Below, one piece after another: positions 55,901 to 64,000 of a DNA stretch of 64,000 nucleotides. The notes beneath the pieces were generated by a model. That model was not told the origin of the DNA. It saw nothing but the letters and a program-made list of their open reading frames with translations, and searched no databases. A program made the translations under genes and the position numbers. Source of the DNA: Yamadazyma tenuis (taxonomy: Eukaryota; Ascomycota; Pichiomycetes; Serinales; Debaryomycetaceae); assembly GCF_029203305.1 (NCBI RefSeq), contig NC_089464.1:248001-312000 (forward strand), given 5' to 3'. Within the stretch, counting starts at the first letter, position 1; each line of letters begins with the position of its first letter.

Positions 55901-56339
55901 TGATTGCATCGGCACAACCAGCGTGAAGCTTCTGGGCATGTCTGAGTAACAAGTCTCTTCTGGAGAATTTCCGCTGACACACTCCACACGTAAAAGGCTT
56001 CTCTTTTGTGTGGGACCGCTCGTGCCGCCTAAGGTGCTCAAGTCTGGCAAATGCCCTGGTACATATTTGGCACACAAAGAGCCTTGGCTTACCACTTGGA
56101 GTGGTTCCGTAGGCAGTGAGTTCGAGAGGGATTTTTTTCTTGGAGTTGCCGTCGACCTGAGGACTGTCATCTGCGGAGGACGAAATAGACAGATTGCGAG
56201 ACAGCCTTTTGGTAACGTGGGAGGGCGATGCCAGAGGCTTGGACGCTGTTCCAGGAGCACTTATGTCGCTACTGTTACTGAACAGTGACGTGACGTTGGC
56301 AAAGTTGGGTTCCATGTTTTTGTAATTCAAAGAAATCAT
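52953..56339 (-). CDS. ADR1-type C2H2 zinc-finger transcription factor
   Basis: This 1128-aa nuclear regulator has a DNA-binding part that resembles yeast Adr1: the accessory arm TPSGKPRLFVC precedes two C2H2 fingers. Finger 1 is CQICTRAFARLEHLRRHERSH and finger 2 is CGVCQRKFSRRDLLLRHAQKLH (near residues 90-110 and 118-139). The long middle is Ser/Asn/Gln-rich. The C-terminal half (about residue 560 on) looks like the fungal-specific transcription factor domain, with PFIHPSKLNEYE and a conserved Ser-Arg-rich helix. Adr1 governs peroxisomal, ethanol and glycerol genes in Saccharomyces; the role differs in Candida yeasts, so function is left open. The ATG at 56339 or the one at 56315 (MEPNFANV) could be the start. 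Rsf2/Tda9 are alternative relatives. Confidence 0.82.
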   Translation of the reverse strand: MISLNYKNMEPNFANVTSLFSNSSDISAPGTASKPLASPSHVTKRLSRNLSISSSADDSPQVDGNSKKKIPLELTAYGTTPSGKPRLFVCQICTRAFARLEHLRRHERSHTKEKPFTCGVCQRKFSRRDLLLRHAQKLHAGCADAITRLRRKSVKKAGDIDGPTSPTKSDSMPTPDKLDKSSDDHGDHDINFNLNLFGSDPIHSQLQQMQQMTHSHSRSQSLSSAPNTSSSKIVSPPGQNHVFKKSRKNSDLLKHLFFRGRGASFSAQSGQNYAANVPEFNELYTGAENVEFSTPQLAPSQNYDELSWLNSLSSIPGMNSSELKDKKFDLNNMHYMMPTVTMQNDFGKHGISNGNLELGNSTRNGDDDDKEIYGYSFYDIPELMMTTNFNSEFKLNTMLTPIKQEFEEDHLNSSSNSNSNSNPNSRSHSQMAFHGHSQRQPNSGKQNLKPPSVDQFDLNFIHDIGDLTNEIDVSSKFMPNGYSFYGDNPSITSSNIDSPSYNSPNNYLNQSQLLNIENTTNFNNLKLTSYAKNRMYTANLRNMINKSLSKYPINGILNPIIPSNEKLEFYLEFFINTFLLHFPFIHPSKLNEYEIMMMTSNEDYSNESSRACLPLLTATIGALLSNSKSDSEHLYEASRRTIHIYLETRKTKQETKNNNPLWLIQSLTLSVIYGLFSDNENNVFIVIRQLNALNSLVKTSIKENVNKKHKVYFSINPQEEENLNVSKSGKLDSLFDNSVMNEELLFNNGISLQSQSRIIFMIYRLTNFLLIYYNIPLTLSINDLNNTELPNKLDEACWNCKNYQHFKETGHLNLAIDSEEKQPVLYFKDLLLKISKNSNLLNFSNNKNLSIMNDLSNYGFVTLVHGIFEINQFNSNLNTVNILNNLTVFLKDSPCSPQIQDYSVLTNFIKISSILDFKLLKQQSWLKNHNELIKQFENLLNSVKLNEFSKVDKILDYSLVSLKFLLTKCEKSITSPNKAKDRDFMDEDLDETSFENLLGVHFTDEVMVNDMNLILAQSIFHLCSLSAVLLLKYLKYPLSNYKLVLTSKFKEMLELLQHLQKGFGLTTVYHLDLQEDLSYSSILYILNMGEILLLKIHTQKLNFAIFEKLSANLAQIRKFLISYENKHK

Positions 56340-56726
56340 TAACCAACACAATTTTTTCTGTCTTTTAATTTCTCAAAAACTTTTTGCGGGAGCAAAGGAA
56401 ATGTCGCAGTATCTAAAAACTCCGACAATCTGGGGGCTGGTATTAATATTTCACCGGATATGCCTGGAGGTAAAAAGAATACTAGCAGTGGGCAAATGTA
56501 AAAATCAGTATGATTGATTCGATGGGATTTTTAGAAGCGGATTGTAGTATCTAGGAATTATCGGTATTTATAACCTTTTTAAGGATTCACAGGAGCCTTG
56601 CAATTTGGCCCAATAGAGATGCTGCAACAGACAATTCACCAAACCTTGCAAATGCAAAGGACAAATGTCGCGGGCCAATAGCCATGGGTAATTGAGCGCA
56701 TAACCGTCTACAGTCAGTCACCCACG

Positions 56727-56766
56727 CAACCCGATTGTAACAATGAGCAAAGGCATAATCGGGTTG
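56727..56766. repeat. Perfect 10-bp inverted repeat CAACCCGATT / AATCGGGTTG, 20-bp spacer
   Basis: The arms are at 56727-56736 and 56757-56766, about 390-430 bp upstream of the zinc-finger factor gene. Each arm contains CCGATT, so it could be a dimeric regulator site. It could equally form a cruciform or RNA hairpin. It is read directly from the sequence. Confidence 0.7.
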
Positions 56767-57308
56767 AGGAAATCCTGACGCCTGCCAACAAATGTATACG
56801 ACATTACCCTGAACTCAAAATCACCCCTTTTGATACGGGAGCCAACTAGTGGCTGACCAGTGTAAATAGCAACAGTCCAAAAATCTGGGGAACCTAAAGC
56901 AGGCGCGACATTTTTGCTGGTGTGAAACGCCAGATGACTGAAAAGTGGGGTAAGTTACACAAACCCGCTTTTGCGTTTGCCTATCGCTCAACAAACTGTA
57001 AACACTTGAACGGCTAGAAACACCAGAAATGACCTTGTTTTATGAACAAGATACGTGTTTGAAGTTGTTTATTCAACTTTTGGAGAAATGGCAGGTTTCG
57101 GGGAAGTTCAAGCATTTTCCAGGCGTTTTTTCACACTCGAACTAAACAATAAGATATGTGGGCGTTTCTATTGATCCCAGCGGACAATGTATCTGCCACG
57201 CCGGAACGGCATCAAAGTCGGCCAGATTAATATCGGTGTAAATAGTTTTACTCCGGATATGTGTATACCTGCGGTCCGCCACACGACGGGCCACATCACA
57301 TGCAATAA

Positions 57309-57316
57309 GTCACGTG
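57309..57316. promoter_or_regulatory. GTCACGTG (Cbf1-type E-box)
   Basis: GTCACGTG matches RTCACRTG, the site of the bHLH factor Cbf1, and lies about 247 bp before the GRX3/4 ATG. In CTG-clade yeasts Cbf1 controls sulfur and respiratory genes. Binding here is inferred from the motif only. Confidence 0.45.
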
Positions 57317-57562
57317 CGAGCACACAACAAGTACGGTTCAGGGACTATGGCCAGTACTTGGCTAGATGTGGTTTTGGTAACACCAAGAAAGGCACTAGGA
57401 GGCCAGGAATATAGTCTCATGAAATTTGCGGTGGTTGTAGTTGCAACTCTTCCTATTTGCTTCCCAGTGCTTCCCGCAATGGCACAATTTTCGCGCGCCC
57501 ATTGCAAGCCATTTCAACGCATCTTGGAATCTTTCGAACCTCACGCTTACTAACGCACACAA

Positions 57563-58282
57563 ATGCCGGTAACAGAAATAAACTCTGAAGACCAGTTCAC
57601 GACCTTGTCGAAGACGAAGGACACGTTGATATCGCTTTATTTCCACACGGAATGGGCCGAGCCTTGTAAGACCATGAACTCCATCTACAGCACTTTATCT
57701 GATACGCCAGACAACAAAGAGGTGTTATTCTTATCGATTAATGCCGATAACCAAAGCGATATTTCCGACTTATTCGACGTTTCTGCTGTTCCTTATTTCA
57801 TCTTGATCAAGGACTCCACCATTTTAAAGGAGTTGAGTGGGGCGGATCCCAAAGAATTCATAGGGACCTTGAACGAGCTAAGGGGCACCACTAGTACCGC
57901 CGCCACCACCGCCTCTCCCACCCAACCAGCTTTGGAAGAGGCTCCAAAGTCTCAAGAAGATGAGTCTCCTGAGGCTTTGAACGCCAGATTGGAGAAGTTA
58001 ACCAAGGCTGCTCCAGTAATGTTGTTTATGAAGGGGTCTCCATCGCTGCCACAGTGCGGCTTTTCGAGACAATTGGTGGCTATTTTGAGAGAACATGAAG
58101 TCAGATTCGGGTTCTTTGACATTTTGAAAGACGACTCGGTGAGACAAGGTTTGAAGGCATTTAGCGACTGGCCAACATTCCCTCAACTTTATGTTGGAGG
58201 CGAATTCCAAGGAGGATTGGATATCATCAAAGAAAGTATTGAAGATGATCCAGATTTCTTCAAGCACGCTATAGAAGCTTAA
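57563..58282 (+). CDS. GRX3: GRX3/GRX4 monothiol glutaredoxin (thioredoxin-glutaredoxin fusion)
   Basis: Cytosolic/nuclear multidomain CGFS glutaredoxins bind a glutathione-ligated [2Fe-2S] cluster and signal iron status. The 239-aa protein has an N-terminal thioredoxin-like domain with WAEPC at residues 31-35. A low-complexity Ala/Thr/Pro linker spans about 112-135, and the Grx domain carries CGFS at residues 165-168. [19 protein letters not shown] follows. Just before CGFS there is a CTG codon (58046-58048), read as Ser in this clade, giving SPSSPQCGFS. Saccharomyces has two paralogues (GRX3, GRX4); one copy is usual in Candida yeasts. It is convergent with RAD24 (53 bp). Confidence 0.94.
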   Translation: MPVTEINSEDQFTTLSKTKDTLISLYFHTEWAEPCKTMNSIYSTLSDTPDNKEVLFLSINADNQSDISDLFDVSAVPYFILIKDSTILKELSGADPKEFIGTLNELRGTTSTAATTASPTQPALEEAPKSQEDESPEALNARLEKLTKAAPVMLFMKGSPSLPQCGFSRQLVAILREHEVRFGFFDILKDDSVRQGLKAFSDWPTFPQLYVGGEFQGGLDIIKESIEDDPDFFKHAIEA

Positions 58283-58335
58283 TGTCCGTCGTTGTGTATA
58301 TTTGTATTGACCTGGTATTTACAGTTATTTATCAA

Positions 58336-59883
58336 TTATAAAAAGTCCGATTCATCCAGGAATTCGTAATCGGACTCAAATGGTAATGGTTTTTTCTTAT
58401 CATCCTCTGAGTCTTCTATTGGATCGCTAAGATCGTTTTCGCTATCGTAGTCCTTTGTCATACGACCCGGGTTCTGGAATACTCCCAACGACGGGGTCGG
58501 GGAGTCTTCTTCTTCATACAAATCATCATCTATAGGAACGTTGATTTTACCTCCTATACGACCATAGTTTTGGTGGAAGCGCTTGCTGAGTATCAACGGC
58601 ACATAAAACCCGTCTATTAAGTTGATGTTGTCGAAGCTCGTCTTGAAATCGTCCCCTTTGACAAAATGAATGGCCTTGGACACCTTATTGAACTGTTGAA
58701 TCATGTTGAAATTCTTTGAGAACACAATCTTGTTATATGACGACAGAGACACGTTTTCACACATAGCAAGCCCTACACGAGTACCTCGGATCATCAGATC
58801 TTTTCCTTCCTCCAACTCATATATAGACTCACTTAGACTCAAATTATCTGCAATGAAACTTACACTCCGTAGATCGTCTTCGGCAACAAAATTGCTATAG
58901 TTCTCTAATATTGATAGGTGCAACAACTGAAGATTGTCATAGTTAGTGAGAACATCATCTATGGTCTTGGAATTGGATTCGTCAGAATCAAGATCTTTGA
59001 ATTTGCTTGAAGAGTATATAACTTTTCCAATCGCGTGGAATAAGTTTATGGTGGTGTTTCTGTTATAGTTCAAAGGGTCGTTCAAATCCACTCCTCGGAT
59101 GTAATATCGTGACCACAATTCCAAATTGTTTATCCTTGATCGTACGTCTCCCACGTCGTTGTCTTGAAGGAACTTGTTCAACGCCAATTTGGGAATGCGT
59201 TTGAATATAGATGACTCTCGGTTTGTGATTCTAGTGATGGTACTGTTCATAAACCTCTTGGCAATTCCGTTGAACTTTACCGATTCCACCCGTAGGTCTT
59301 TAAGAAGGTCTTTACCCAAAAGGGTGGTGGCATTCAAATTGTTTTCAATGTTGAAGAAATCATGAATTGACACATGGAAATTTCGTTCGATTTCTGTCAA
59401 ACAGAGCACCAACGGAGGTAAACTCTGGTCTAAGTGGACCCATTCATTCAAAGATTTCCGGAATTGGGTGAGAGTATCTCGGTGGAAAATGTTGGGGAGT
59501 TCTTCAATAATTACAAACTTCATATTTTTCCCAATTAAATACTTGCAGTCATTTAAGAACTCACCAAACTTCATATCCAGTGAATATTCCACGTAGCCCC
59601 CAACTAGTTCTTTGGCCAATATTTTGGCACTCGTAGACTTGGAGCTTCCTGAGGGACCCACAATAACTAACATTTTGATGGTTTTGATGCTTATCATATC
59701 TTGCATCAATTGTCGAAGCTGCTTCAATTTCGTGGGGTTTATACAAATTTCTCCCAGATTTTGAGGTGAGTACTTGTCAATCCAAGGTACATTTTCTAAA
59801 GTAGTAGGATTCTTGGCTTCATAGAATTCAAACGATTCATCATCAATTTCTTCTGGATCTGAATCAGGGATGCTTCTCTTCAT
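58336..59883 (-). CDS. RAD24: RAD24 checkpoint clamp loader subunit (Rad17 family)
   Basis: Rad24 with Rfc2-5 loads the 9-1-1 clamp at damaged DNA to start checkpoint signalling. The 515-aa product has the family opening WIDKYSPQNLGEICINPTKL near residues 34-53. Walker A GPSGSSKST is at residues 76-84 and a Walker B-like FVIIEELPN near 123-131. A C-terminal helical region follows. The tail is strongly acidic with several Ser-Asp/Glu sites (likely CK2 or checkpoint kinase targets). Saccharomyces Rad24 has 659 residues, so this is a shorter but complete version. Its 65-bp gap to the KDM4-like stop codon leaves it a very short promoter. Confidence 0.92.
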   Translation of the reverse strand: MKRSIPDSDPEEIDDESFEFYEAKNPTTLENVPWIDKYSPQNLGEICINPTKLKQLRQLMQDMISIKTIKMLVIVGPSGSSKSTSAKILAKELVGGYVEYSLDMKFGEFLNDCKYLIGKNMKFVIIEELPNIFHRDTLTQFRKSLNEWVHLDQSLPPLVLCLTEIERNFHVSIHDFFNIENNLNATTLLGKDLLKDLRVESVKFNGIAKRFMNSTITRITNRESSIFKRIPKLALNKFLQDNDVGDVRSRINNLELWSRYYIRGVDLNDPLNYNRNTTINLFHAIGKVIYSSSKFKDLDSDESNSKTIDDVLTNYDNLQLLHLSILENYSNFVAEDDLRSVSFIADNLSLSESIYELEEGKDLMIRGTRVGLAMCENVSLSSYNKIVFSKNFNMIQQFNKVSKAIHFVKGDDFKTSFDNINLIDGFYVPLILSKRFHQNYGRIGGKINVPIDDDLYEEEDSPTPSLGVFQNPGRMTKDYDSENDLSDPIEDSEDDKKKPLPFESDYEFLDESDFL

Positions 59884-59948
59884 ATCATGTTAAGGTTTAG
59901 GTTTTTCGCACAGTAGAAAATTCATTGATTACAAAACAATACATATGG

Positions 59949-62693
<2,745 letters not shown>

Positions 62694-62764
62694 TGCGCAA
62701 CCCCGGAATCGAACCGGGGGCCCAACGATGGCAACGTTGGATTTTACCACTAAACCAGTTGCGC
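62694..62764 (-). tRNA. tRNA-Gly (anticodon GCC)
   Basis: The minus strand reads GCGCAAC at the 5' acceptor and GTTGCGC before the discriminator base A. The D arm is TGGTTTAGTGGTAAAATCC, the anticodon loop contains TTGCCAT, and the T arm CCGGTTCGATTCCGG. It is 71 nt, has no intron, and closely resembles the yeast tRNA-Gly(GCC). Box A (TGGTTTAGTGG) and box B (GGTTCGATTCC) are intact. Confidence 0.97.
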
Positions 62765-63037
62765 TAGTTAAATTTCTACTCGCAAAGCATCCTCTACCTG
62801 CACATAACATTTGTTGCGCGCGAGTGATTCCACTAAACCAATTCCACTTATCTTGCTTATTATTCTGTGTGGTTCATGTTAAGGTGAAGTTCAGTTATCC
62901 AGTATGATATGTTTAAGACAGTGTATGTATGAGTCTATTTTTGTACCTATCACTGAAAAATTTCCCTAATGAGATCTGTTATAGAGTCAAAAACTTCACG
63001 TTGAAAAGACATTCAAGGTATCAAACTCTTCAAGGGT

Positions 63038-63045
63038 AAAAAAAA
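63038..63045 (-). terminator. Pol III terminator of tRNA-Asp
   Basis: Eight T on the minus strand lie about 6 bases beyond the tRNA-Asp 3' end and form a strong RNA polymerase III terminator. Confidence 0.75.
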
Positions 63046-63051
63046 GTAAAG

Positions 63052-63123
63052 CTCCGCGACGGGGAATTGAACCCCGGTCCCCCGCGCGACAAGCGGGGAT
63101 TCTAGCCACTAAACTATCACGGA
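63052..63123 (-). tRNA. tRNA-Asp (anticodon GTC)
   Basis: The minus strand reads TCCGTGA at the 5' acceptor, pairing with TCGCGGA before discriminator G. The D arm is TAGTTTAGTGGCTAGAATCC-like, the anticodon loop is CTTGTCGC, and the T arm GGGGTTCAATTCCCC. It is 72 nt without intron and very close to the yeast tRNA-Asp(GTC). Confidence 0.97.
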
Positions 63124-63296
63124 CACGCTTTTAAATAAAAAACTGTATGATTCAAATATCCTAACCTCCAACATTTTACATAGTAAACACTGGCTATAAA
63201 CGATTATTATCCCTAAAAACAGGAGAGCAGATGTTTTTGCAATTTTTATTTTGCGTACATCTTATTTCCAACTAAAGAAGACTTTACAAGGCTCAC

Positions 63297-64000
63297 ATGT
63301 CGGTAGACGAGTGGTGGTCTCTAGACTTCAGCACCCCCCTTCTGGGTTGTGTGCTCTGCAAGTCAAAAATCTGGGGTACAGGGAGTGTTCCACGCCTGCA
63401 CCTGTCAGGTCACATATTCATGAACAAGTGGGGCAAGTCCTGAAACCGAGAGGTGTTTCTTGTTTCTACTGCGGAATGATGCGTGAGCTAATTGTCGCTT
63501 TGATTCTAGGGATATTTGCGATGGCTCCAATTCTTGAAGGCATTTGGGATTTAATTTTTCTACAGAGTAGTCTTTCATGGCTAAAGGTTTTGTCTAGTAG
63601 AAGCACACAAATGAGTATGACTTCTGGCCTGTTTTTCATATTCGGATGCAAATGGACTAGGTCATACTCTCGTACTTATGTTGCTCTAGATTGCTTGAAT
63701 ACCCTAGAAATTGACGTACTTTGGCTCCGATCCATGTTTTTCTCCTCAGGAAGGGCTGGGCCACGATATAGGAAACTGCAAAGACAAGTATCCTCCTGTA
63801 ATCTTGGAAAATACGGATGATTTTACTGATGGTTCACAGTTTGTTAGAATCGTGTGATCTTGGTAAACATATGTGGTATTGAACTTCAACAGCCCCTTCA
63901 AGTTTGAAGACCTTTTTGTGGGTGCGTTTTCAGCTCTCAGACTGATTTTTAGTCTTCCGGACTCGGAATAACTCCTTGGGAAGGTAGAGTAAAATAGTAT
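63297..64000 (+). pseudogene. Possible decayed gene fragments at right window edge
   Basis: No intact gene is evident after tRNA-Asp, but protein-like pieces appear in different frames of the plus strand. An ATG at 63297 opens 46 codons with a C-X2-C...H-X3-H pattern (GCVLCKSK...HLSGH). Frame switches are then needed to reach a piece with EYDFWPVFHIRMQMD near 63610. Another, with GLGHDIGNCKDKYPPVILEN, lies near 63750-63860, and one with NFNSPFKFEDLFVGAF near 63890-63950. Stop codons separate them. This looks like a relic with frameshifts that may continue beyond the window. A chance assembly is possible, and no family was recognised. A 189-codon stop-free frame (63251-63820) overlaps but has no early ATG. 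Confidence 0.3.

Larger units (their letters stand above)
56340..57562. promoter_or_regulatory. 1.2-kb divergent promoter region of the ADR1-type factor and GRX3/4
   Basis: This long divergent gap has two CCAAT boxes (56610-56614 and 56675-56679) on the side of the zinc-finger gene. A perfect 10-bp inverted repeat lies at 56727-56766, and a GTCACGTG element at 57309-57316 about 250 bp before the GRX gene. CCAAT boxes bind the Hap2/3/5 complex and GTCACGTG fits Cbf1. A 44-codon ORF (57419-57553) ends just before the GRX ATG. No conserved gene is seen in the gap. Confidence 0.5.

Overview
This window is nuclear DNA of a budding yeast. It holds dense, intron-poor genes on both strands, two tRNA genes, roughly 40% GC by eye, and orthologues of many Saccharomyces genes. 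It is not Saccharomyces itself: it encodes a complex I (NDUFAF2/NDUFA12-type) factor and a MABP1/WDR62-type WD40 protein. Internal evidence also says CTG is read as serine. In the copper ATPase, CTG falls exactly where the sister HMA repeats have Ser or another polar residue, and the glutaredoxin gives weaker support. The best placement is the CTG-Ser clade (Debaryomycetaceae/Metschnikowiaceae type); I cannot name the genus. Any Leu quoted here from a CTG codon is probably Ser in the cell.

Layout, left to right. 0-4 kb: a MATE transporter cut by the window edge, a mitochondrial membrane protein and NFU1. 4.8-15.3 kb: YOR1-like ABC transporter, phospholipase B, a Cld1/Ict1-type hydrolase and an NCS1 permease, all on the minus strand. 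15.3-17.2 kb: the longest intergenic region, rich in GATAA cores. 17-28 kb: STB6-like, a coiled-coil orphan, SEC13, PNP1, SPT21, MSW1 and CKB2. 28-43 kb: HIR2, CYC2, CIA1, PEP12, TRR1, a YPT35-like PX protein, the NDUFAF2-like factor, a WDR62-like protein and SNU66; spacing is very tight here (divergent promoters of 53-78 bp and one convergent CDS overlap). 43-49 kb: a copper P-type ATPase, an unrecognised 239-aa protein and a tiny GPI cell-wall protein. 49-62 kb: MTR10, GUK1, an ADR1-type regulator, GRX3/4, RAD24 and a KDM4-type demethylase. 62.7-63.1 kb: tRNA-Gly and tRNA-Asp, then about 900 bp with fragments of a possibly decayed gene.

Recurring themes are iron, heme, copper and redox functions (NFU1, CIA1, GRX3/4, CYC2, copper ATPase, TRR1), histone-gene and chromatin control (SPT21, HIR2, STB6-like, KDM4-like) and membrane transport. 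They are scattered, as is normal in yeast, and do not form a cluster that acts as one system. No transposon, CRISPR array, rRNA, centromere or complete unknown multigene system was seen. The less explained items are the 239-aa protein, the coiled-coil orphan, the right-edge relic, the alternative TRR1 start and several promoter structures.
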